A stretch of 64,000 nt of DNA. Source: Strobilurus pachycystidiatus. Lineage: Eukaryota > Basidiomycota > Agaricomycetes > Agaricales > Physalacriaceae. The translations under genes and the position numbers were made by a program. The stretch spans positions 372,001 through 436,000 of the forward strand of contig JAHLMK010000020.1 of NCBI GenBank assembly GCA_019915135.1, in the 5' to 3' direction. The notes beneath the pieces were generated by a model. The model did not search any database, was not told where the DNA came from, and worked only from the letters and a program-made list of their open reading frames with translations. This document shows positions 54,601 through 64,000 of this stretch, piece by piece (position 1 is the first letter of the stretch; every line of letters starts with the position of its first letter).

Positions 54601-54826
54601 CAGCCTCACCGAGAACACGAAAAAGCTTTCACTGGTCAAGCACATTGATATCCGACATCACTACATCCGGGATCATGTGAAGTCGGGGGAGCTTGTAGTC
54701 CAGCCTGTGGCGGGTGTCGACAACTTGGCCGATGTGTTCACCAAACCGCTGCCGAGGTCGACACATCTTGGGATTGTAGAGAGGTTAGGGTTGGTATCGC
54801 GTGAATCCGGGGGAGTGTTGGAATGA
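51608..54826 (+). CDS. Copia Pol: protease end, integrase, RT, RNase H
   Basis: The frame opens with the rest of the protease (DAVYTPALAHNLISITT). The integrase zinc-binding part is HRRLGHADTQQ...CVNC. Its catalytic D, D, E are in LDLWGKAR, IDGGGEFDNG and NGVAERSNRTIIEG. A Pro-rich linker (52930-53045) precedes RT, which has FQIDFTGAYLNGKMDKVVYMR and the catalytic TYTDDVQGG. RNase H has YVDADHAGCLDSRKSTSGY and ALSTTEAEYISLA. The end is the typical KHIDIRHHYIRDHV...ADVFTKPLP. The last three codons and stop lie inside the 3' LTR. No stop or shift was found within this frame. Confidence 0.92.
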   Translation: MLGRGTVQFRTHISGKPRNIVLKDAVYTPALAHNLISITTLDLLGYHGVFGDGKLVIQSKGGNTPIFEGVMVPGTALRKMYRIDVLPDEPGHVMAATARSHEKPTDLETMHRRLGHADTQQILRMMSKNLVDGIKITNRTLSGKCVNCIYGKHTRRPFDEVVIPEEEVLARVHLDLWGKARTRSRGGAYYLMTCTDGACSYRVPYYLSGKTKGELLEAFKHYHVMAERQTGKKLKVVRIDGGGEFDNGLMTAYCLEHGILIERITPYSSSANGVAERSNRTIIEGTRTMLDESGLPHSFWGEASNTHIYVRNFIPSSRHPNIVPAEKWTGKRQDVSHLRPFGCKAYAKILHGGDGKLGRQSREGMLIGYMGRRGYRVWLPDEQKIIDARDVLFEEGVANRTLGIEAEYDSDPLIDSADQPQPDPITSDPSPDTIDSAKPAKDPGPPLPRERDVERDLDPAPPPGPPPAPDPAPPAPPALRRSARHAKPSAIARRADMFEQLEAEAAAEGADWATDVPIANTAEVGPWAFLADFDPESHRVPQTYEEAMKDPELWKPAMDAEIAMLEGREVWRLVEPPEGAHVMDGKWVYANKYDGAGHITKRKGRFVLRGYDQIEGLEYDKTWGGVVRFESWRMSLAIAARKRLTPFQIDFTGAYLNGKMDKVVYMRQPKGFVKPGKEHLVCILDKPLYGAMQAGNIWYNTLSNSYDEMGYHQSKADPCVRVREVDGEYTLTNTYTDDVQGGSSTKEGAMRAKREMGDRWEIRDVEDSRSFLGVTTDYADIGDITISQHHYLERVLRSFNLWDLPPKSTPLAPNITFKQCEDPMPHDDAVFMRDKPYRRLLGSFMWAQAGTRPDLSFAISVLARFQNNPGPEHWKALVGVGQYIRGTLTYSITYKAPREGDADGLGMGLEPYGYVDADHAGCLDSRKSTSGYVFMMAGAPVSWSSKLQQVVALSTTEAEYISLARSAQQAMWMKSFLSEVRLPLTRPITLRGDNLGSVSLTENTKKLSLVKHIDIRHHYIRDHVKSGELVVQPVAGVDNLADVFTKPLPRSTHLGIVERLGLVSRESGGVLE

Positions 54827-55094
54827 GTGATTCAGCGCGATACGCGGCCGACGTTTATTTCAATTTCACTTCTCGATCACTCATATATACCTCGCCTCGT
54901 AGACAGAGCCACCTCAGTCTTTTCCCACATCGGGTTGACTGAGGTGAGCTTACCTTACTTTCCCCTGCTCGTACATTTACTCACACGGACCCGTAGCTAC
55001 TCGTAACTGACTCGTATCTCAACAGGTAGCTAATATAAAGTCTTTTCCCACATCGGGTTGACTGAGCTACTCGTAACTGACTCGTATCTCAACA
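54816..55094 (+). repeat. 3' LTR of the copia element
   Basis: 279 bases identical by eye to the 5' LTR, followed by the GAATT duplicate. Confidence 0.93.
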
Positions 55095-55235
55095 GAATTC
55101 ACTTTCCTTCTGTTTGGTCGGCACTGCAAGGTGTGTCTTGTTATCATGAATTCTGATTCGTTCCAAACTTATAATTATCTCGGACTACAGGGATGCCAGA
55201 GGTGTTTTCAGATCTCTCTTCAGTGCGTCTTTTTT
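55095..55235 (+). pseudogene. F-box gene, part 3' of the copia element
   Basis: Directly after the right LTR the frame reads LLFGRHCKVC, like the Cys pair that follows the F-box in Agaricomycete proteins, then a second Cys pair, CQRC. It continues the fragment at 49695-49998. Confidence 0.5.
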
Positions 55236-55299
55236 GACAGCAGTTTTTGGCCATGCTATTCGAGGTGAATGTATGGGTTTCACCCTCCCCACAACTGCG

Positions 55300-55790
55300 C
55301 ATATAATTCACGATGTGATCCAGAGGAACAATCACATCGGTCGGAGCGGGTCAAGGGCATTGACTTCCACCCAACCAAGCCATGGGTACTCACTGGCCTG
55401 TACAACGTCACTGTCATCATCTACAACCACGAGACTGGCGCCACGGTCAAGACATTTGAGGTGCTGAGGTGCCCGTGCACTGCGTCAAGTTCGTCGGGCG
55501 ACTCGGACGACTTCTAGCTGCGCGTGTACAACTACAACACCCACGAAAAGGTCACTGCCTTCGAGGCGCACCCCGACTACATCCGGTGTCTGACGGTGCA
55601 CCCGACGGCAAGCGTCGTCCTCACCGAAAGCGATGATATGACGATCAGGGTATGGCATTGGGAGAAGGGGTGGAGAATATATACAGGTACATTGCAGTAA
55701 TGCTCGAAGGGGCGGGAGTCGCTGACGAGGATGGCGGACGGCAGATATATGAGGGCCACACCTCACCTTCAACCCGAAGACGTCGCCGGC
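55300..55790 (+). pseudogene. SEC27: Coatomer beta' subunit fragment (WD40)
   Basis: RSERVKGIDFHPTKPWVLTG and YNVTVIIYNHETGATVKTFE (about 55342-55465) are followed, after a stop and shift, by [24 protein letters not shown] and [20 protein letters not shown] (55517-55655). A garbled YEGHT-like remnant follows at about 55745. This is the first part of the beta'-COP WD40 propeller, the coat subunit of Golgi COPI vesicles. Stops and altered residues (for example GSDD to ESDD) and the absence of later domains show decay. It is intron-less over this stretch. Confidence 0.78.
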
Positions 55791-56251
55791 GATGGACTCT
55801 TTGTCATCAGAGCCCGACGCGGTAGAGTCCGGAGAGTTGTGGTTCCAGAAGTACTACCAGGAGCTCGGGGATGATGGGTCCTGGGTATTGATTTGCACAA
55901 AAAGATCAGACGCTGTCAAGCTCGCGAGGGTGTGTCGAAGTAGTTTGGACAAGGTACATGTGCTCATCATTGTAGACTCATTTGACTCGGATACTGAGCT
56001 GCACATTACACAGGCAAATCGCACGCTCCAACTTATTTGCGCTGTGCAGAAGGTATGTGGCGCTGATTGGCTTGAAGAAGGATTGCTCACGTCGTAATCT
56101 TATTCCAGGATTGGGGTACTTCTGGCAACATCTGGTCGGCGTCGGAATTAGCGGAGGAGATCGAAGAAGCTCGAGTCTTGTCTGAGCTGATGCAGGACTG
56201 CATGGAAAGGTGTGCCATACTGCGGAGGGCACTGAAGTCCTATCACAATTG
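55791..56251 (+). other. Coding-like exons, unrecognised
   Basis: GELWFQKYYQELGDDGSWVL (55827-55890) and, after likely introns, ANRTLQLICAVQK, then SASELAEEIEEARVLSELMQ to a stop at 56251. Splice sites fit (AG before DWGTSGNIW). This may be a short host gene or a relic fused after the coatomer fragment. Function is unknown. Confidence 0.35.
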
Positions 56252-56659
56252 AACATGCTCATGCATACACGAGCAAGCGAGCGTCTGGGTTCCAGGGTAC
56301 AAATGACTTTGATGTGCGCAAATACTTGTAATCGAGTTTGATTTTCTTCCGCCACTGCACTTCCATGAGGACTCTTGTCGAAACGCACTTCAAGAGAACC
56401 TCAAGCATTGTCTCCAATTACCTTCGGCGGTCAGATGTTTGCATAAGACACGTTGTTAACGCCTGTCTCCGGCGCAAATTGAGGTTTTGCGGTCGTTCTC
56501 CGAGGCAGAGCTTATGCGGCCTTAGAGGGACAGGTGGCGTGCCGAGATCACAGTCCTTCTATTTAGACCCTTGCACTCATCCACCAGGCCTCCTGGAGTC
56601 GCTCATCAGAGTTCCCCGTCATCATGGCGAGTACAATCTGCAAGTCTGTTCCATAAAAA

Positions 56660-57476
56660 ACTGACCCAGTTCCCAGCTGTTTCACACCATCTTTGGAAGC
56701 CAGCCATCTCAACCTGACCCTCCACCGCCTCCTCGTCCATCCATCAATGCCATTCCTGTCGACAATCATCCATCGGAGAAAGTCTCCTTCACCACCAACA
56801 TCGTTCTCGAAAGCAGATGTGTCTGCTCCGACAATCTCTACCGCCGGTATGCAGCGCCGCTGAACCGTAAGTGCCCGCGCAATCAGACAGCATGCCTACC
56901 AACACTTCAACAGATCTTGACACGCATACGCTCAGCACCAGAGTTCGGCCAGCAACGACTTTAAGCATGAAACACGAAGGAATCTCTTTCTTGGACGAAA
57001 GCGGTGTCAGCAAGCTTTCTTCGGTGGTCATCCAGGAGGGCTTTAGGACGTACCTGAAGGTCGCGGACCAGCGCTTGACTCACTGCAACGCAGCCTGGTA
57101 GGTATTGCTTCTCTGTCTTTGGATAATGGGAACGTACTAACCATATTCAGCACACTGGGGGACATCAGCCTCTTGCACTCTCTTTTAGTGATGTGGGCAG
57201 ACGAATCCATCGACATTCATGCGACAAAATTGGCATTCTTTACAACAATTTTCGCAACCATCGCTGCTTACGAGATCAAAGCACTCCCACACGATTCCTG
57301 GCAGGCCATGAAGGAGCATCTTGCAAACGCTTTGAAGGGAACTCGCAGAGCAATGGGGGCATATATGGTTGAACATAACATTGCCGGAGAGCTACCGTGG
57401 GTTCTTTCATTCGTTAACCTGTATTTCCTTTGACACCATCATCAGGGACCTTCAATGCCCAGGTGCTTCTTGAATA
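56660..57476 (+). CDS. Hypothetical multi-exon gene
   Basis: Exons chain in phase. SEKVSFTTNIVLESRCVCSD runs to LN, then a GTAAGT donor at 56870. HLDTHTLSTRVRPATTLSMK leads to TYLKVADQRLTHCNAA. After a third junction (57098/57151) comes TLGDISLLHSLLVMWADES, then AFFTTIFATIAAYEIKALPH and KGTRRAMGAYMVEHNIAGEL. The composition and splicing look genuine. I do not recognise the family, and the 5' exon and the final exon are uncertain. Confidence 0.5.
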
Positions 57477-57939
57477 TGCTCTTCGTGCCTTGTCCATTCT
57501 CTCATGTACTGGCTACTTCTCGGAGCCTTGCTGTCCGTCCGTAAATTCATAGACTCTTCTTTATTAGCAAAGGTCCAAAACCCTGCACCTGCTCGAGGCA
57601 GAATAGGTTCGAACAGTTAGGTGGACGCGGACTAATGAGCTATTTGATGTCGCGCACAGCCGGGTAAGGTAGGACCGAGATATACAGTGCAGTAAAGTGC
57701 CTCTGTCCTCCGACACGAGCCAGACCCGTCCAGCACGAGCGATGGTCCAAGTCCATGCCAATTGTCGATTGATTGCCGTACAAATGAAATACGGGTTTAC
57801 ACGATACATTTACACTCATGCATCGTGCATCGTGCATCGTCGTTGTCCGAGTTGCGTAATTTACAATAGATAATGATGCATTATGGAGTATATCCGATTC
57901 GAGGTAGCCGTTTGCGTGTTACTATTAGTAGACCGCCGC
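57477..57939. other. No gene recognised
   Basis: Short frames only. CATCGTGCAT-type short repeats occur at 57818-57842. Confidence 0.4.
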
Positions 57940-58857
57940 CTTCATTTTATCCTCGCATTTCGCGTATTCTGCCTAGGCGACCGGCTTGTAGCATTTCTCA
58001 ACGGCTTTCTTGAACTCGGCGGCGATCTTCAGAGCCTCTGACAACTCTGTAACGTTGGAGTGGACGAACACAGAGTCTGTGTCACCATATACGACCTAAT
58101 GAGTCCGTCAAACAAGAAGTCGTGACCAAGGCGAAGACACGCACGTCAAGATTGAGACTCTCAGCAAGCTCCCCGGTGTGCATGAGAATCTCACGTCCTT
58201 TGAACGCGGTCAAGGCGGCCAAAGTCTTCGCGTAGAACCTGGAGTGTTCGAACCTGAGACAGCCGTACAAACTGTTGGCAGTAAACTTTAACACCTGCTG
58301 CTTGATGTCGTATTCCCGAGGGTAGCAATGATACGCGGGAGGACTCCTTGAGGGACATCGGAGCCGGAAGGCTCTGGCTAAGTCTCCTCGTCGATCTGAA
58401 AAGCAACAACTCAGAAGATTGCGAGGTATGAAGGCGATGGACAATTACACACCGGAGTATCGTTGTCAATCGAGTCCGCCGTCGTGAAGTTGAGGTCGTA
58501 CTCCTGAATGATACTGGGGTACAGCGAGTTGAAGTCCATCAAATTTGCCCGGGAAAGAGAGAATGTTGGCCATTTCGGTTCGGCGGCGAAAAGCCAAGCT
58601 AGAAGGTGACAGGCTGCCAGAATCGATGTCCGTGTCGTCGCCGGTGCTTTCCGAGACAAGGCCAGACAATGAGCTACGGATGACGACGGGAGAAGGTGCC
58701 GGAGTAAGAGGAAAGATGGGGATTGACTGAGAGCGTCTTTGATAACGGCTCTCCTTCTGTGAAATGCTAAGCTAAAAGGGCAGTTTGAGGGGTTCCAAGA
58801 CGTCCTCGGACGAGGATGACGACGCGAGAGATGGGGCTGAATAGGAAACACTGGCAT
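57940..58857 (-). pseudogene. POL1: DNA polymerase alpha catalytic subunit, palm fragment
   Basis: Reading leftwards, motif A LMDFNSLYPSIIQEYDLNFTT (about 58540-58480) and DNDTPV reach a GTGTGT donor. After an intron come a [14 protein letters not shown] segment, motif [18 protein letters not shown] (about 58290-58250) and [22 protein letters not shown] further break precedes motif [15 protein letters not shown] (about 58085-58045), then ALKIAAEFKKAVEKCYKP. These three motifs in this order identify the family B polymerase alpha palm. Loops are deleted, the frame shifts twice, and the N- and C-terminal thirds are missing. It is a duplicated, decayed fragment with an intron retained. Confidence 0.82.
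58570..58805 (-). repeat. Inverted partner of 47225-47430
   Basis: This is the segment immediately 5' of motif A in the polymerase alpha fragment, about 80% identical to the complement of 47225-47430. Confidence 0.7.
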
Positions 58858-59099
58858 TTCTGCCCGCCCTTAGAGAGTGCTCGAACGGGTCCTCAATACG
58901 GAGTGCGGCGCGAACGGATCGGCGAGGTCGGGTGCAGAGTAGCAAGCGACGAGGTCCATGGCGAGGACAGACCCGACGCCATCGATACTTGGGACCGGTT
59001 TGCGTCTGACTCTGGTGAGCATCGAGGAGAAAGGCGGCAAGGGCTGGAGAACAAAGGCCATGGGAAGAGAGAGGAAGAGAAAGCAAGTAATATATAGAG

Positions 59100-60796
59100 T
59101 CCAGCCGATCCAAGGCGCGCTATCAAAGCAAAATCAGGAAGACGAGCGTGGCGATATAATGAGAGATGTGACGATCGCGCCGTGGCTAATCGTCAGTTGC
59201 AGAGCCGTAGTGAGTCTGCCGCCATACGGCTCACGCGCGTGCGGTCCACACCTCGGCCGTTTGATAGTAGTGTCGCGGCGGTTTCGTTGGTGGTAAACGG
59301 CGCGTGTGAGGGTAAAGTAGCGAACAGAATATGAAATTGCTTTCGATAGGGAGGCGGAAAAAGTTGTTGCTCTGGAGGGTGCGAGGTACGAGGATCCGGC
59401 AGAGTGATGTCTTCGGACCGAACACGTGGTGCGATCACTCTGCTCTCTGCCTCGGACCACGACGACCTCTTCGTCGTGTCTGCGCCCGTCGTTGTCTCCA
59501 TCTCCGACTAGTACACGACGGCCGGCCTACAGCTCGCTTATTTATTTTCTCTTTCTTTGGGTTACCTTATGCTACCTCCGCCTCATTGTCACCAACAAAG
59601 CGATTTTGCACACGGCCTTGACACTATCACCCGGCCTTCGAAGCTATGCGACACCTTCTAGACACTGGACTCGTATACGAAACATTATTGTTTCTGGAGG
59701 TTGTGGAGCGAGCAGAGCTGCCAGGCGCGTCCCTTTTTGCTTCCAGATGTTGACACTGCTAACGAAACTTTCTCTTCCCATAAATCCACCGTATTAACGA
59801 ACATATCGCCCTGGTTCCTTCGAGCTGGCAACCCATCACCTCCACTCAGGCAAACCACTACATGACCGACCTCCTTCAATCTTTAATTTGGTCTAGCTGC
59901 GACGACCAATTCCCTGCGACAACTCTAATCAAATGAACTACCCGCCGCCGCGTTGACAGGGCATGAAAGAAATTCTCACCTTTAGGTTTACGAAATGTGG
60001 AAACAACAATTCCGTCATTTTCGATATTGAACATGGGCCTACCGAACTGAAGGATATTCCCAATGACCGCGACACAGCGAGGCCAAAATCGACCAATCGG
60101 TTGAAAGCACAGTTGCCGACAAGGCGGCTCGTCTCCAGAGTCAAATAAAGTAGAAGATACGACGCGTCCTACCAAGAAAAATGTGGCGTCGTCCTTGGTC
60201 TTCGCGTTGACCACGCGGCGAGCTTTGGTCATCGAGTTCGTAAACGTGTATAAGAATTCCCGAGGCGACGCCATGTACAGGGAAGTCATGTTTTGACCTT
60301 TGCTGAACACAGTGGTGTTCAAGAGCCGCCTGACGAAGAGTTTGAGTCGACTAAGCAACAACACGAATAGTATATACCTGGCCACAGTAGAATTATTCCG
60401 GAGATGACGTTCGAGCGTAAAAAAAGGCGTCGGTCGAGGGACGTTGCCGTCCGCCCAACAGAGGCCCATCTCTTTATGACGGACCAGAAGATCGACTTTG
60501 GGTGGCCTGAATACAGGACTGTATCCGAATTAGCACGAATCCGATATCAGAAGACCTAGTCTGCATATAAGTGAGAATGTGAACCTAAATATATAGCATA
60601 TTCAGAGAGAGGGATCCGTAAGTCTGGTTCTGTCGTACCGTCACGAGTACATCGAGCACCTAATACAAAGAAACGGTGTCGTAGACGAGGCACTGGTAAA
60701 GTGAGCACGAGGAGACAAGTTGAGCACAGCCGCCGTCACGATGTCGATCAGCGGTCTCGAAATGACGCGCATGTTGCGCAGTTGTGTCGAGCTACA
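59100..60796. other. No assured gene; one 197-codon minus frame
   Basis: 59876-60469 minus is open (MGLCWADGNVPRPTPFF, later FHALSTRRRVVHLIRVV), with protein-like composition in its second half. I recognise no family and no splice partners, so it is left as a possibility. Confidence 0.25.
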
Positions 60797-60806
60797 GGAA
60801 GATTTG

Positions 60807-61589
60807 AGGGCAGGGCAGAACTGTGACTGGCGAACTGGCGAACCGGCGAACTGGCGAACTCTGATCGGGCCGGTGAATCCGGCCCCTATTGCACTCATAC
60901 ATACAGTCGTACTTACTTGAGTCGTGTGTGCAGTCGCGTAACGCAGCATAATTAAATACATATGAAAAAATATGTGCATATGGCTCTTGAGCTGAGACGT
61001 GCCGCTGAAGCACACCTAGCAGCACACACCCCACTGACTTGGAAGTCTGGCAAGATCAAAGGTGTTCCCACATATAGTCGAATAGCTTATTATCGCCACC
61101 CTGAATGTATGAGAGCTAGCGCTTACTGGGGAGCTCAGACGGCCGAGACAGACTCAAGCTGACGATACGCGTAGCCGGCCCCTTCAGCACGGTCTTCAGT
61201 ACGGTTCCGACAATTCCAGCTCATCGGCGGCGGCATCATCGGAATCTTCGTGATCCACTCCATCAGTCCATCTCGTATCTATGGCCGCCAGAATCCAGCT
61301 CGCTACAACTCTCCCCCCGGGCCAACTTCAGCAACAACTTGAATTGACAAACATTGCCTATCCCAAGGACATCGTGATTGACTGTGATAACTGAGCTTGA
61401 TCATCACCCTCGGTGCTAGGCGTTGTAGAGCTTAGAGTCTCGCGGCAAAGTCTGTCTTTGTGCTGCCTTTGTCGGAACGACGGCGGGAGCCCGACGGTCT
61501 ACAAAAAAGATCGGGTAGTCTAAATTGGGAAACCAGTTTGCTGTGTTCGCCGGTTCGCCGGTTCGCCGATCACAGTTCTGCTCCTTTTT
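60807..61589. mobile_element. MITE-like element with GGCGAACC iterations
   Basis: The left end GCAGAACTGTGA followed by GGCGAACTGGCGAACCGGCG (60815-60856) recurs inverted at the right (61546-61582). The 10-base direct repeat GGAAGATTTG flanks at 60797-60806 and 61590-61599. The outermost bases do not match well, so the exact tips are uncertain. The interior is non-coding. Confidence 0.6.
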
Positions 61590-61950
61590 GGAAGATTTGG
61601 GGCGACGAAAGCAGTGTCACGATGGTACGGTGGAAAGGGGCCAAGGAAGTGTGACCCCGATCGCGAATGTGACTTTCGAAACGTCACCACCTGCCTCCAT
61701 CTGCCGATCACATCTTATCCAGCACGAAGATGGGCATCCGCTCAACAATATATCATCCGACGTATAATACAGTACCCGACAACTTGATTCGAACTGGGCG
61801 ACTTACTCTCCATGTCTTTAACTTACCTCCATGCGGACGCCGACGAGATTCTTACCACCGCCAATCAACATCCAGACAGTACGTGGCTGCTTCTGTATGG
61901 TGCTCAAGATTCTGACATAGCCAGTCATCAATAATGCCGTGCAATACAGG

Positions 61951-62868
61951 ATGAGTACAGTCGAGAACATGCAGCACCAACTCGCCATATTCTCGGACAA
62001 CGAGGCTTGTGGCAACTCTATCTGCGTATCACATATGAACTCGCCATCTATCACCTACATGCTGTGGCCGAACACGACGGAGGAGGTAACCCTTAACGTC
62101 CAAGGCATCCTCGCGGAATCAGTCCTCCTCCCGGTGATGCAACGTCGCGGGAAATCTGGGTGAGTGCGTCGCCTCGATTTTGACTACGGTATTTGACAGT
62201 AATCTTAGGTTCTCGAAGCTGAACAGCGTATATCAGACCATCAAGATTATCAGTCACGCGGAGGACACGACGTTCGCGAACGCCTTGAAAGGGATTGGAA
62301 ATATACACAACATCTTAAAGAGTGCCGTGCCCAACTTAGGTCCACTACCAAAGTTTTTCGTAGGCGATTGTCAAGCAATTCGCGCTCAAAATCGTCTATT
62401 CACGCTCGTGACGGAGGCGACCAGCGACATAATGGAACCTCCGGAGTACATGGACGGCGAACAACTTATTCGCGCTGTTAACCGCGGTGGTACACATGGA
62501 TACACTGAAGATAACAAAGTAGACATCAACGAGAGATTTTTCAACGAAGGCGAATTGTAAGTTCGACATTTTTGGATACATTACCGTACTGACACCGCTC
62601 TAGTCACTTGAGGGAGATAAGCCCAACGACATTCATGCCCGGAGACGTGGTCGATGTGGCCATATCCTTTCGGGCAATTTATGGCAAATTCTTCCAGATC
62701 CACCTGGACGCCATCACGTTGGTAGACCATTCAGGTGGTCAGGTAGGTCTACACGACGTATCTGCCGTTGACGCGTTACTGACAGCCTACCTTTAGCATC
62801 TGCAGGTAATCAAACGTGCGTCGAAACCATCCGTGCGAGGACCGTCGAAACGAAAAGTGCTGCTTTGA
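61951..62868 (+). CDS. Hypothetical protein, four exons
   Basis: Exons 61951-62159, 62209-62556, 62604-62742 and 62797-62868 join in phase (introns of 49, 47 and 54 bases) to about 255 residues. The first starts MSTVENMQHQLAIFSD. Others contain LPKFFVGDCQAIRAQNRLFT and TTFMPGDVVDVAISFRAIYG, which recalls a GDxVEVxxSF motif in many short Agaricomycete proteins of unknown function. The C-terminus is basic (RASKPSVRGPSKRK). An extra 5' exon is possible, since TACAG precedes the ATG closely. No inactivating change is seen. Confidence 0.6.
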
Positions 62869-63990
<1,122 letters not shown>

Positions 63991-64000
63991 ACTCGTTTAC

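Larger units (their letters stand above)
49999..55094 (+). mobile_element. Full-length Ty1/copia retrotransposon, 5,096 bases
   Basis: Two 279-base LTRs, identical by eye, have TG...CA ends and are flanked by the 5-base duplication GAATT (49994-49998 and 55095-55099). The PBS-like GATTATGAG is directly after the left LTR, and the purine tract CCGGGGGAG directly before the right one. Gag, protease, integrase, RT and RNase H appear in copia order, with one frameshift in the protease. Confidence 0.93.

Overview
The window looks like a transposon-dense stretch of a basidiomycete (Agaricomycete) genome. The genes that can be read have short introns of 44-59 bases with GT-AG ends. The protein families are ones typical of mushroom-forming fungi: DUF6589, DUF6532, DUF6698, Plavaka-type transposases, F-box proteins and a Mks1-like AreA/DUF3295 regulator. 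There is no prokaryotic signature, and I see no CRISPR array, rRNA gene or convincing tRNA.

Layout. 0.4-1.0 kb: a truncated Ulp1-like fragment abutting a CACGGTA-rich repeat. 1.2-7.0 kb: a RecQ-like helicase gene and a DUF6589 gene, tail to tail with directly abutting stop codons. 7-9.6 kb: gene-poor. 9.6-11.1 kb: a very young non-autonomous Ty1/copia element that encodes only Gag. 11.9-15.7 kb: two unrecognised minus-strand genes, the second split by a hAT-like MITE inside an exon. 15.8-18.1 kb: an internally deleted DDE transposase and a Ty3/gypsy chromodomain integrase relic. 19-25 kb: CACGGTA repeats. One copy carries a MITE, which in turn carries a 5'-truncated LINE, and an uninterrupted copy near 0.45 kb shows the empty site. 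25.6-26.2 kb: an inverted-repeat element enclosing telomere-like repeats. 27.1-29.9 kb: an apparently intact Mks1-like regulator. 31.4-45.3 kb: a hAT transposase remnant, a DUF6532 gene, two Plavaka-type transposases (one frameshifted, one split by a 1,985-base element), another hAT-like MITE and a DUF6698 gene. 46-64 kb: decayed fragments of conserved genes (neutral trehalase, DNA polymerase alpha, coatomer beta', mitochondrial Hsp70), an F-box pseudogene split by a full-length Ty1/copia element, long-inverted-repeat elements, and two spliced genes of unknown function.

How it fits together. The window is mostly a record of nested insertions. Five elements can be bounded to the base by target-site duplications: 5 bases for each copia element, 8 bases for four hAT-like elements, and 15 bases for the LINE. 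In two cases removing the element restores an interrupted reading frame. Apparently intact genes are the RecQ/DUF6589 pair, the Mks1-like gene, DUF6532, DUF6698 and possibly the two unknown genes near 57 and 62 kb. The RecQ/DUF6589 pair is the best candidate for an undescribed functional system. All exon boundaries are read by eye, and family names come from remembered motifs, not from a search.
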